Origin: Paraburkholderia fynbosensis
GTDB taxonomy: Bacteria; Pseudomonadota; Gammaproteobacteria; Burkholderiales; Burkholderiaceae
Assembly: GCF_902859935.1 (NCBI RefSeq)
Contig: NZ_CADIKI010000001.1
Span: 62,001 to 126,000 of the forward strand
DNA: 64,000 bases
Direction: 5' to 3'
Numbering within the stretch: the first letter of the stretch is position 1; every line of letters starts with the position of its first letter. This document shows positions 35,513 to 44,470 of the stretch, one piece after another. The translations under genes were made by a program, and so were the position numbers. The notes under the pieces are model-generated. The model saw nothing but the letters and a program-made list of their open reading frames with translations, was not told where the DNA came from and did not search any database.

Positions 35513-36994
35513 ATGAGCGAATACCATCACGCAGCGGCGGCGTTGCCGCAGACCATGTTCATCGACGGCGAGAAAACCCGCAGCGCCGCGGGCAAAACTT
35601 TTCCGGTCTTCAATCCGGCCACGGCGCAAGAACTCGCACAGATTCCCGATGCTTCGGAGTCCGACATCGATCACGCGGTGAGAACCTCGAAGGCCGCCTT
35701 CGAATCGGACGCGTGGCGCAGAATGCCGCCGGCCGCGCGCGAGCGTCTGCTGCTCAAACTCGCCGAGCTCGTCGAACGACATACCGACGAACTCGCCGCG
35801 CTGGAAACGCTGAACCAGGGCAAGCTGATCGGCTTCTCGAAGATGCTCGAAGTGTCGGGCAGTGTTCAATGGCTGCGCTACATGGCCGGCTGGGCTACCA
35901 AGATCGAGGGGACCACCTTCGATCTGTCGATTCCATTTCCCCCGGGCACGCGCTACAACGCATCGACCCGCCGCGTGCCGGCCGGTGTCGTCGCGGCCAT
36001 CGTGCCGTGGAATTTCCCGCTGCTGATGGCGGTGTGGAAAATCGCGCCGGCGCTCGCGTGCGGCTGCACCGTCGTGCTCAAGCCCGCCGAAGAAACGCCA
36101 CTGACCGCGATCCGTCTCGCCGAACTCGCGCACGAAGCAGGCTTTCCGCCGGGCGTGTTCAACGTGGTCACCGGCCGGGGCGAAACAGCCGGTGCGGCAC
36201 TGGTTAGGCATCCTCTGGTCAACAAGGTCACGTTCACGGGATCGACCGAGGTGGGCCGCATCATCGGCCGCCAATGTGCGGGTGATCTGAAGCGCGCGTC
36301 GCTGGAACTGGGCGGCAAGAGCCCGGTGATCGTGCTGGACGACTGCGACCCGCGCAAGGCGATCGAAGGCGCGGCGGGCGCCATCTTCTTCAATCACGGC
36401 CAGGTGTGCACGGCGGGTTCGCGTCTCTATGTGGCGCGCTCGATCTACGACGAAGTCGTGCAAGGCGTCGCGGCGGTGGCCGACGGCATCGCGCTCGGCT
36501 CTGGCTTCGATGCGGCGACGCAGATGGGACCGATGGTGTCCGCCCGGCATCGCGACAAGGTGGTGGGCATGATCGCGCAAAGCAGGCAGGAAGGCGGCGA
36601 GATCCTGTCACGCGAGGCGCGCGTGGACGGCGACGGCTACTTCGTGCGCCCGACCGTGATTGCCAACCGCGCGTGCAAACCGCTGTCCGTGGTCAGCGAA
36701 GAAGTGTTCGGACCGGTGCTCGTCGCGATGCCGTATGACGATCTCGACGAAGTGCTGGCGCAGGCGAACGCGTCCGAATACGGACTCGGCGCGAGCGTCT
36801 GGACCAATCAGCTCGACAAGGCGCTGCGGCTCGTCGAGGGGATCGAAGCGGGCACCGTATGGGTCAATGCGCACAACATGGTCGATCCGGCGATGCCGTT
36901 CGGCGGCTTCAAGGCTTCCGGAATCGGCCGCGAACATGGCAAGGCGATCATCGACGCGTATACCGAGAGCAAGTCGGTTTGTATTGCGTATTGA
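35513..36994 (+). CDS. feaB: aldehyde dehydrogenase, phenylacetaldehyde dehydrogenase-like
   Basis: A 493-residue NAD-dependent aldehyde dehydrogenase. It has the cofactor motif GSTEVGR, the general base Glu in LELGGKSP and the nucleophile Cys in NHGQVCTAG. The sequence style (MAGWATKIEG, then VPWNFPL) fits the phenylacetaldehyde dehydrogenase group, and the position after the amine oxidase supports oxidation of the aldehyde to phenylacetate or a hydroxy analogue. GGAG precedes ATG 35513. The family is certain; the symbol rests on context. Confidence 0.8.
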   Translation: MSEYHHAAAALPQTMFIDGEKTRSAAGKTFPVFNPATAQELAQIPDASESDIDHAVRTSKAAFESDAWRRMPPAARERLLLKLAELVERHTDELAALETLNQGKLIGFSKMLEVSGSVQWLRYMAGWATKIEGTTFDLSIPFPPGTRYNASTRRVPAGVVAAIVPWNFPLLMAVWKIAPALACGCTVVLKPAEETPLTAIRLAELAHEAGFPPGVFNVVTGRGETAGAALVRHPLVNKVTFTGSTEVGRIIGRQCAGDLKRASLELGGKSPVIVLDDCDPRKAIEGAAGAIFFNHGQVCTAGSRLYVARSIYDEVVQGVAAVADGIALGSGFDAATQMGPMVSARHRDKVVGMIAQSRQEGGEILSREARVDGDGYFVRPTVIANRACKPLSVVSEEVFGPVLVAMPYDDLDEVLAQANASEYGLGASVWTNQLDKALRLVEGIEAGTVWVNAHNMVDPAMPFGGFKASGIGREHGKAIIDAYTESKSVCIAY

Positions 36995-37157
36995 TCGGGC
37001 GTTGCCTGCGCGCCGCTTCGTCTGCGTGGGGATGCCATAGCGTAAACAGACGATTTACCGGGACCTTGCGCCACCGCGCATGACGTCCCGGTCGAATCTT
37101 TCGAATCGCACGATCCTCGCGCGCACGCGGCAGTACCCCAGGCGCCGAGGAAGTCCC

Positions 37158-37523
37158 TCACTCCTCCACCATCGCCTTCAACCTCGACAAGGCGTGATCC
37201 CACTGCTGCGAAATCGCGTCGAGCGCGCGGCGCGCTTCGTCGAGATGGGCCGGCTCGAACGCCCACAAGCGCTCGCGGCCGACCTTCGCGTCGCGCACGA
37301 GGCCCGCGTTCGCAAGCACCTGCAGATGCTGCGTGACCGACTGCCGCGTGATCTGCGTGCCCGCGGTCAGTTGCGCGATCGACATCGCACTGCCCGCACA
37401 TAACAGCGCGATCAGTCGCAGGCGCGTTTCGTCGCCGAGCGCCGCGAAAATCGGCGCGGAGTTCTTCAGCGCCGACGTTTTCAGACTTGCATTGGCCGAC
37501 GCGGTCCTAACCTTTGGCGACAT
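37158..37523 (-). CDS. ArsR-family transcriptional repressor
   Basis: A 121-residue winged-helix regulator with the ArsR fold (IFAALGDETRLRLIALL, then the recognition helix TRQSVTQHLQVLANAGL). It lacks the CxC metal-binding pair of metal-sensing ArsR proteins; its only cysteine is in the helix before the recognition helix, so it belongs to the non-metal group usually paired with SRPBCC proteins. It overlaps the upstream SRPBCC gene by 17 bases and is transcribed after it, so it should repress its own operon through the repeats at 37980-38032. Confidence 0.92.
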   Translation of the reverse strand: MSPKVRTASANASLKTSALKNSAPIFAALGDETRLRLIALLCAGSAMSIAQLTAGTQITRQSVTQHLQVLANAGLVRDAKVGRERLWAFEPAHLDEARRALDAISQQWDHALSRLKAMVEE

Positions 37524-37968
37524 GCTTTTCGATGTTGACCAACTGATGATCCCACCCGCCGCTGTTCATGCGGAACGCCTCGTCGCGGCGCGTGGCCGGA
37601 ATCCGGTCGAAGCCCGATTCGACGACACGCAGCAAAGTGCCCGCCTCGAGCTCGGTCAGCTCGAATACGACGAGCGTGGTCGGCTCCGACGAGTAGTCGA
37701 GCGCTGCATCGATCGCGGCCGGATGCCAGCGCCACGACAGATGATGCTCGGGCTCGACGCGCTCGATCAGCAGGTCGATGACGAGATGCTCATAGCCGGG
37801 GTAAGTCAGATTGGCTTGCACGGCCTGCCCGGCAATGAACTGCTGGCCGGCCAGATTCATGCCGAACCACGTGCCGAATTCCTCGGCATTGGACAGCGCG
37901 CGCCAGACCCGCGAGCGCGGCGCCTTGAGCAGAATCTGCTTTTCGATGCGATCGGTCGAAGTGTTCAT
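37507..37968 (-). CDS. SRPBCC (AHSA1-type) domain protein
   Basis: A 153-residue START/SRPBCC-fold protein related to the AHA1 C-terminal domain, with a hydrophobic ligand cavity (start KAPRSRVWRALSNAEEFGTWFG; end SGGWDHQLVNIEKHV). Such genes are often partnered with ArsR repressors; here it is first in the operon and overlaps the repressor gene. The 5' region is packed with TGCATATT repeats. The ligand is unknown. Confidence 0.9.
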   Translation of the reverse strand: MNTSTDRIEKQILLKAPRSRVWRALSNAEEFGTWFGMNLAGQQFIAGQAVQANLTYPGYEHLVIDLLIERVEPEHHLSWRWHPAAIDAALDYSSEPTTLVVFELTELEAGTLLRVVESGFDRIPATRRDEAFRMNSGGWDHQLVNIEKHVAKG

Positions 37969-37979
37969 ATGCAGCCTCC

Positions 37980-38032
37980 TGACTGCATATTAGAAAGCCA
38001 ATGCCCAATATGCAAGGAGTTGACTGCATATT
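37980..38032 (-). promoter_or_regulatory. TGCATATT repeats, probable ArsR operator
   Basis: TGACTGCATATT occurs exactly twice (37980-37991 and 38021-38032). Between them AATATGCA at 38007-38014 is an exact inverted copy of TGCATATT, and a further CATATGCA overlaps the SRPBCC start codon. The cluster directly precedes the SRPBCC-ArsR operon, so it most likely holds the promoter and the repressor sites. Confidence 0.7.
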
Positions 38033-38272
38033 TTTCAAGCGGATTTTCGTAGGAACTTCACGGTTCGTCGCGCTCCTTCTGCTCGTGAAGCAGCCTGCAT
38101 CCGGCGAATTCGTGAGCGTGAACCGTGCGGCTGGATGCGCCGGGCAATCGCGCCGCGGCACTGCCGCGATGCGTGCGTCCCCTTGCACGTCCACGCCCGG
38201 CGGCAGCGCTGTCTGAATCGTGAGTCCATACGCGGCGCTCAGATGCCGCCGCGTCCCGTCTTTCGCGTAGCA

Positions 38273-39640
38273 TCACTCGGTGGCGTGCGCGTGCATCACA
38301 CCGGCTTGCATCGACCACGCCATCCACGGACGGCGCAGCGCGACGATCGCCACGAACGCGCAGGCGGCCAGTGCGCCGAACGTCGCAAAGCCCATCTGAT
38401 AGCTGCCCGTGCTTTCCTTGGCAATGCCCATCACGACCGGCAGATAGAAGCCGCCGATACCGCCCGCCGCGCCGACGATGCCCGACATCAGACCCGTGCG
38501 GCCCGCCCAGCGATGCGGCACCAACTGGAAGGTCGCGCCGTTGCCGAGACCGAAGGCCACGTACAGACACAAGAGCAGCGCGATGCCGCCGGAGAGCGAA
38601 GGCATCGCCGCGGCAAACACGAAGTCGCACAACGAAATGATCGCGAGCAGGACGGTCAACGCGCGCACGCCGGACACCTTGTCGGCGATCAGCCCGCCGA
38701 GCGGCCGCACCATGGCGCCGGTGGCGGCGAGCAACGCCATGAACAGACCGGCGTCGATCTTCGACAACTGATACAGGTTCGTGAGCAGCAGCGACACATA
38801 CGAGGACATGCCGACGAAGCCGCCGAACGTGATGCTGTACACGAGCATGATGACCCACGTATCGCGTTCGCCGAGCACCGAGCGATAGCGCTTGGGCAGC
38901 ACGGCAATCGCGAGCAGCGCGCCGATCACCGGCAACAGCAGCACACCGGTCTTGCCCGAACCGAACAGCCCGGCTTCGACCAGCAGCACCAGCACGATCA
39001 AGCCGCCGAGCGTCACCGCGAAGCTGCCGAATGCGCGTAACACACTGCCGGATTTCACACCCGCGTCGTTGGCCCAGAAGTACAGTGTGATCGCGGCGAT
39101 TGCGAGCAGCGGCAGTGCGCCGCCGGCGGCCATCTGCCAACCGTAGTGCGTCGCCAGTTGCGGGAACAGGAAGCCGTCGAGCACGGCGCCGATATTGCCG
39201 GCTGCGGCGAGGCCAAGCACCAGGCCCTGCACTTTCGGCGGATAGTTGCTGCCGGCCATCGGCAGCGCCACCGCGAAGCTCGCACCGCCGACGCCGAGGA
39301 ACACGCCGAGCACGAGCAGCATTTCATACGACGGCACGGACTGCATCAGCGGCAGGACGATGGTCGGCACCGCCGACAGCAGCACCCCCATCAACGCAAT
39401 GCGCTTGCCATGCGCCGACTGATACAGATTGCCGAGCGTCACGCGCAGAATCGCCGCCGACAGCACCGGCACCGCAACCAGCAGGCCCTGTTGCGCGGGC
39501 GTCATCGCAATGCTCTTGCTGATGAACGGCGCAAGCGGTCCGTACAGCACCCACACGGTAAAGCCGGTGTCGAAATAGAGAAAGCACGCCACCAGCGCGC
39601 GCCAGTCTCCGCTCTTCAGGGAGCTCATCACGTTTTTCAT
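38273..39640 (-). CDS. narK: nitrate/nitrite transporter, NarK/NasA type MFS
   Basis: A 455-residue 12-helix MFS permease of the nitrate/nitrite porter group. The two family signatures are visible: GVGGASFAVALP in the first half and GLGNGATFQLVP in the second, both nitrate-signature loops. GAGGATG lies 6 bases before ATG 39640. It is the last gene of the nirB-nirD-nas-narK cluster, 199 bases after the reductase gene, and would supply nitrate to it. Confidence 0.9.
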   Translation of the reverse strand: MKNVMSSLKSGDWRALVACFLYFDTGFTVWVLYGPLAPFISKSIAMTPAQQGLLVAVPVLSAAILRVTLGNLYQSAHGKRIALMGVLLSAVPTIVLPLMQSVPSYEMLLVLGVFLGVGGASFAVALPMAGSNYPPKVQGLVLGLAAAGNIGAVLDGFLFPQLATHYGWQMAAGGALPLLAIAAITLYFWANDAGVKSGSVLRAFGSFAVTLGGLIVLVLLVEAGLFGSGKTGVLLLPVIGALLAIAVLPKRYRSVLGERDTWVIMLVYSITFGGFVGMSSYVSLLLTNLYQLSKIDAGLFMALLAATGAMVRPLGGLIADKVSGVRALTVLLAIISLCDFVFAAAMPSLSGGIALLLCLYVAFGLGNGATFQLVPHRWAGRTGLMSGIVGAAGGIGGFYLPVVMGIAKESTGSYQMGFATFGALAACAFVAIVALRRPWMAWSMQAGVMHAHATE

Positions 39641-39839
39641 CAGGCATCCTCATAAAACTGATTTTTCGACTATCCGGCAATGGCGTCGCGCGCCATGCAC
39701 CAGCCAGTCACACGATTAAGAACCGATCTGAACATGCAACGTCCATGCCATCGGGCTCCGTCTTCTGAAACTTTCCTGCGTACTCTTGCTTGAAACCTTG
39801 CGTGCGTGTTCGAACCCGCATCGAAGCGCGTGCGTAGGC

Positions 39840-42800
39840 TCAATACACGTCGCGTGCATAGCGCTTTTCGCGCGCGAGACGGCTCACGTATTCAGTCGCC
39901 TTCCCGGCGCTCATGCCGCCGTGCGTGGCGACCACGTCCTTGAGCGCCGCATCGACATCGCGTGCCATCCGGTTCGCGTCGCCGCACACGTAGAAATGCG
40001 CACCGTCTTCGAGCCAGGCCCACAGTTCCGCACCTTGCTCGCGCATGCGGTCCTGCACATAGACCTTGTCGGCCTGGTCGCGCGAGAACGCGAGGTCGAG
40101 CCGGGTCAGCACGCCGCTGTCGCGCATCGCTTCGAGTTCGTCGCGATAGTAGAAATCGGTGGCCGCGTGCTGCTCGCCGAAGAACAGCCAGTTGCGGCCC
40201 TTGTCGCCGCGTGCGCGGCGCTCGTGCAGAAAGCCGCGAAACGGTGCGATGCCTGTGCCCGGCCCGACCATGATCATCGGCGTGTCAGCGCTGTGAGGGG
40301 GGCGAAAATGCGCCGATTTCTGCACGAATACGGGCACGTCGGTCTCGCTCGCGCGGTCCGCGAGAAAGGTCGACGACACGCCCTTGCGATGACGCCGCGC
40401 GTTGTTGTAACGCACCGCCGAGACAGTCAGATGCACTTCGCCCGGATGCGCTTTCGGGCTCGACGCGATCGAGTACAGACGCGGTTGCAAACGCTTGAGC
40501 ATGCCTGTCAATTCGGTAGCCGACAGGCTCACCGGAAATTCGTGCAGCACATCGGCAAGCTGCTGCCCCCACAACCATTGTTTCAGTTCCGCCTTGCGTT
40601 CGGGCGCGAGCAGATCGCGCAGCGCGCCGTTGCTGCTGCGCGCGGCGATGAACGCGAGCGCATCCGCTCCCGGCCGCGCGATTTCGTAGTGCTTGCCGAG
40701 CGCATCGGCAAGCCGCATGTCGCCCGCGCCCGCCACGTTCACCGGCGCATCCGCACTCAGGCCGCTCAGCGTGAGCAATTCATCGACGAGTTCGGGGCAG
40801 TTGCTCGGCCACACGCCGAGTACATCGCCCGCTTCGTACTCGAGGCCCGAATCGCCCGTATTCAGCGAGAAGTAACGCGTGTCTTTGGCCGCGCCCTGGC
40901 GGTTCAGGCGCAAATTGCTGACGAGCCGCGACGCGGCCGGACGCGCTTTGGTCGGCACCGCGCCGGGCACCACCGCGTTGATCATGCCGCCCGGCGGCAC
41001 CGCATGCAGCGCAGCGTCTTCTTCGTTGATGCGCACGATGATGCGTTCGAGCCACTCATCTGCGCTTTGCTGATACTCGCCGTCGCAATCCACGCGGTCC
41101 ATCAGACGAAGCGCGCCTTGCGCGGCGAGACGTTCGTCGAGACGGCGGCCGTGTCCGCAGAACTGATCGTAGTTGCGGTCGCCGAGCGCGAGCACCGCGA
41201 AGCGCATGCCGTCCAGACGCGGCGCGTCGTCGGCGCTCAATTGCGTCCAGAAGCTTTGCGCGTTATCGGGCGGATCGCCGTCGCCGAACGTACTCGTCAT
41301 CAGCAACACATACTGCGCTTTGGCAAGCGCCGAGACCGGATAGTCCGCCATGCACGCGGTGCGGATTTCGAAGCGCGACTCCATCAGACGGGTCGCATAG
41401 CGCTCGGTCAGCGATTCGGTGTTGCCGGTTTGCGAGGCCCACAGCAAGGTCACCTTGGGACGCACGCGCACGATCCGCACGCCGGATGCGTGCGGCGAGG
41501 CGGTATCCGTTTGCGCGGACGTGAGTGCGAATGTGGGTGGGGCCGAGGCTGCGGGCGCCGCTGCGCTGCGGCTGTAGAGACCGGCCAGCATTCCGTCCAC
41601 GTGAAGGCGGTTGGCCGTCTCGAACGGCGCGCTGCGCGGCAGAACCGGCACGCTGTCGATCCCCTGCGCTTCGGCCGCACGCAGGCCGCTCACGAAGCCG
41701 GCCAGATAGGCGCGCTCGGCGTCGCTCAGCGACGGCGCGGACGTCGGCGGCAATTGCAGGAGGCTGGTGAGTGCATCGATACGGGGCATGTCCTGATCCT
41801 TGATGCTGGCGGCAACGGCAACCTCATCGGCGGGTACTTCGTCATGGTCTTGCGCGGCCGGCTCGGCGGCATCGAGCGTCACCGGACTCAGCGCGACCGC
41901 GCAGAACTTCAGTTCGGGCTGCTGGGAAACCGGATCGATCGCGTCGCTCGTCACCGCGTTGATGCACAGGTCGTCGCCGAATACGTCGTTCCAGTGCATC
42001 GGCGCGAAGCAGTTGCCCGCGCTCACGCGTTCGGTGACGACCGCGGGCAGCACCGCGCGGCCACGGCGTGAGCGGATCTCGACAGGGTCCTTTGCCTTGA
42101 TGCCGAGCGTGGCGGCGTCTTCGGGATGAATCTCGACGAACGGGGCCGGGTTCAGCTTGTTGAGCATCGCGACCTTGCCGGTCTTGGTCATCGTGTGCCA
42201 CTGATGCTGCAGGCGGCCCGTATTCAGCACGATCGGGAATTCGCGGTCGGGCAATTCGGCCGGGGCCGCATAGGCGCGGGCGAAAAACATCGCTTTGCCG
42301 CTCGCGGTCGGAAACACGAGCCGCGGACGGCTGCCATCGGGCAGCACCTTCAGCGTCTGGCTCACGCCGTCGTTGAGGTAGCGGACCGGATTGCGATCGG
42401 CCGAACCGGCGGACGCGAGCGGCCATTGCAGCGGCGTTTCCTTCAGACGGCGATGGCTCGCACCGCGCAGGTCGTAGCCGGTTTTCTGATTCGACGCACG
42501 CGTGATCTCGGCGAACACCTCGTCGGCGCTCGCGTAGCTGAACGCGTCGGCAAAGCCCATTTCACACGCGACGCGCGCGATGATCTGCCAGTCGGGCAAC
42601 GCGGCGCCGGGCGGCTCGATGCCCTTTTGCATCAGCGTGAGGTTGCGCTCGGAGTTGATCATCACGCCTTCGGCTTCGGCCCACAGCGCGCCGGGCAACA
42701 GCACGTCGGCGTAGCGGTTGGTCTCGGTGTCGAGGAACGCGTCCTGCGCGATCACGAGTTCCGCCGCGCGCAAACCAGCGATGGCGTTCTGACGGTTCGC

Positions 42801-44039
42801 GACGCTCGCCACCGGGTTCGTGCAGATGATCCAGCATGCCTTGATGTCGCCCGCGGCCATGCGCGAAAACATGTCGATCGTGCCGTTGCCGACTTCGGTC
42901 TTCAGCGTGCCGGGTGCAATGCCCCACAGGTCTTCGATGAACGCGCGGTCCGCGTCGACCAGCACCGAACGCTGACCCGGCAAACCCGGCCCCATGTAGC
43001 CCATTTCGCGGCCGCCCATCGCGTTCGGCTGGCCCGTCAGCGAAAACGGCCCGCTGCCGCGCCGGCAGATCTTGCCGGTCGCCAGATGCAGGTTGCAGAT
43101 CGCGTTGGTGTGCCACGTGCCGTGCGTGCTTTGATTCAGGCCCATGGTCCAGCAGCTGATCCACTCCTTCGCGGTGCCGATCATCTCGGCAGCGCGGCGG
43201 ATGTCGTCGGCGGCGAGGCCCGTGATGCCGGCAACCCGCTCGGGCGTGTAGTCCGCGAGAAACGCGGGCAGCGCGTCCCAGCCTTCGGTGGCCTCGGCGA
43301 TGAAAGCGGCATCCGTCTGGCCGTTTTCGTGCAGCAGATGCAACAGGCCGTTGAGCAGGGCGAGGTCGGTGCCGGGCTTGATCTGCATGAACAGATCGGC
43401 CTTCTCCGCGCTCGCGTTGCGGCGCGGGTCGACCACGATCAGTTTCGCGCCGGCCTTCACGCGGTCCATCATGCGCAGGAACAGAATCGGATGACAGTCG
43501 GCCATATTCGCGCCGATCACGAAGAACAGGTCTGCGTGGTCGATGTCCTCGTACGAGCCCGGCGGGCCGTCCGCGCCCAGCGAAAGCTTGTAGCCGCTGC
43601 CTGCGCTCGCCATGCACAGGCGCGAATTCGATTCGATGTTATTGGTGCCGACGAAGCCCTTCGCGAGCTTGTTGACGAGGTACTGCGCCTCGATCGACAT
43701 CTGACCGGACACGTAGAACGACAACGCGTCGGGTCCGTGTTCGTCGAGCAGGCCCCGCAAACGCGCAGCGGTGGTGCTGATCGCCTGAGCCATCGGCAGC
43801 GGCACTGGGTCTTCATCGCGAGCATGACGAACGAACGCGCTTTCCAGACGGCCGGACTTGCGCAATGCGACATGCGCGGACTGCCCCTTCGTGCACAGCC
43901 GTCCGAAGTTCGACGGATGCTCCTTGTCGCCGGAGATCTTCACGACCTGGCCGCCCTCGACGTGCAGCACCATCCCGCAGCCAACGCCGCAGTAGGGGCA
44001 AACGGTTTTTACGCTAGTGGAGGACATGGCGGGCGACAT
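39840..44039 (-). CDS. assimilatory nitrate reductase fused to CysJ-like flavoprotein reductase
   Basis: A 1399-residue fusion. The N-terminal two thirds is a molybdopterin nitrate reductase: a 4Fe-4S site of Cys14, Cys17, Cys21 and Cys49 (VCPYCGVGCG, then GRLCTKG) and molybdenum ligand Cys142 in NSRLCMASA, ending in a molydopterin dinucleotide-binding domain. A Pro/Ala-rich linker at about 820-855 leads to a flavodoxin-like FMN domain (LLWASQTGNTESL), an FAD domain (RLYSIASSPKAH) and an NADPH domain (MVGPGTGIAPFRGF, YVCGDANRMARDV). Electrons should pass from NADPH through FAD and FMN to the Mo centre without a separate reductase subunit. Such fusions are known in Burkholderia. ATG 44027 is an alternative start. 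Confidence 0.93.
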   Translation of the reverse strand: MSPAMSSTSVKTVCPYCGVGCGMVLHVEGGQVVKISGDKEHPSNFGRLCTKGQSAHVALRKSGRLESAFVRHARDEDPVPLPMAQAISTTAARLRGLLDEHGPDALSFYVSGQMSIEAQYLVNKLAKGFVGTNNIESNSRLCMASAGSGYKLSLGADGPPGSYEDIDHADLFFVIGANMADCHPILFLRMMDRVKAGAKLIVVDPRRNASAEKADLFMQIKPGTDLALLNGLLHLLHENGQTDAAFIAEATEGWDALPAFLADYTPERVAGITGLAADDIRRAAEMIGTAKEWISCWTMGLNQSTHGTWHTNAICNLHLATGKICRRGSGPFSLTGQPNAMGGREMGYMGPGLPGQRSVLVDADRAFIEDLWGIAPGTLKTEVGNGTIDMFSRMAAGDIKACWIICTNPVASVANRQNAIAGLRAAELVIAQDAFLDTETNRYADVLLPGALWAEAEGVMINSERNLTLMQKGIEPPGAALPDWQIIARVACEMGFADAFSYASADEVFAEITRASNQKTGYDLRGASHRRLKETPLQWPLASAGSADRNPVRYLNDGVSQTLKVLPDGSRPRLVFPTASGKAMFFARAYAAPAELPDREFPIVLNTGRLQHQWHTMTKTGKVAMLNKLNPAPFVEIHPEDAATLGIKAKDPVEIRSRRGRAVLPAVVTERVSAGNCFAPMHWNDVFGDDLCINAVTSDAIDPVSQQPELKFCAVALSPVTLDAAEPAAQDHDEVPADEVAVAASIKDQDMPRIDALTSLLQLPPTSAPSLSDAERAYLAGFVSGLRAAEAQGIDSVPVLPRSAPFETANRLHVDGMLAGLYSRSAAAPAASAPPTFALTSAQTDTASPHASGVRIVRVRPKVTLLWASQTGNTESLTERYATRLMESRFEIRTACMADYPVSALAKAQYVLLMTSTFGDGDPPDNAQSFWTQLSADDAPRLDGMRFAVLALGDRNYDQFCGHGRRLDERLAAQGALRLMDRVDCDGEYQQSADEWLERIIVRINEEDAALHAVPPGGMINAVVPGAVPTKARPAASRLVSNLRLNRQGAAKDTRYFSLNTGDSGLEYEAGDVLGVWPSNCPELVDELLTLSGLSADAPVNVAGAGDMRLADALGKHYEIARPGADALAFIAARSSNGALRDLLAPERKAELKQWLWGQQLADVLHEFPVSLSATELTGMLKRLQPRLYSIASSPKAHPGEVHLTVSAVRYNNARRHRKGVSSTFLADRASETDVPVFVQKSAHFRPPHSADTPMIMVGPGTGIAPFRGFLHERRARGDKGRNWLFFGEQHAATDFYYRDELEAMRDSGVLTRLDLAFSRDQADKVYVQDRMREQGAELWAWLEDGAHFYVCGDANRMARDVDAALKDVVATHGGMSAGKATEYVSRLAREKRYARDVY

Positions 44040-44074
44040 CGTTCAAAGATGGTGTTTCCGGGAAATTCAACGGC

Positions 44075-44425
44075 TTAAACAGCGACCCACACGTGACCGT
44101 CTTGCACGCGGGTAGCGAATGCACCGACGGAATACGACGGGGTCTCCAGGCATTCGCCCGTGCGCAGATCGAAGTGATGCTTGTAGATCGGCGAGGCGAC
44201 CACGACGCGCTCGCCGAGGCTGCCGATCAGTCCGCGCGAGAGCACCGCCGCCTGCGAGCCCGGATCGAAGTTCCCGATCGCGTACACCGTGTTGGCGGCG
44301 CCGTCGTCCACGTGGAAAACCGCCACCTGTTCGCCGTTGACCAGCGCGCAGACGCCCGTGTTGGGCACGATGTCGTCGAGCGGGCAGATGGCGGTCCAGG
44401 GGCGTGGTACGCGATCGTTGTTCAT
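44075..44425 (-). CDS. nirD: nitrite reductase small subunit NirD
   Basis: A 116-residue Rieske-fold subunit of NADH-dependent nitrite reductase. As in other NirD proteins, the iron-sulfur Cys/His ligands of a true Rieske protein are missing; the fold is recognised from GNFDPGSQAAVLSRGLIG and ASPIYKHHFDLRTGECLE. GAGGAC precedes ATG 44425. It lies between nirB (45 bases) and the nitrate reductase (35 bases) in one operon. Confidence 0.95.
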   Translation of the reverse strand: MNNDRVPRPWTAICPLDDIVPNTGVCALVNGEQVAVFHVDDGAANTVYAIGNFDPGSQAAVLSRGLIGSLGERVVVASPIYKHHFDLRTGECLETPSYSVGAFATRVQDGHVWVAV

Positions 44426-44470
44426 GGCGGAAGTCCTCGCTAGGTGAGCAATGAGTGGTGCTGCAATCAG

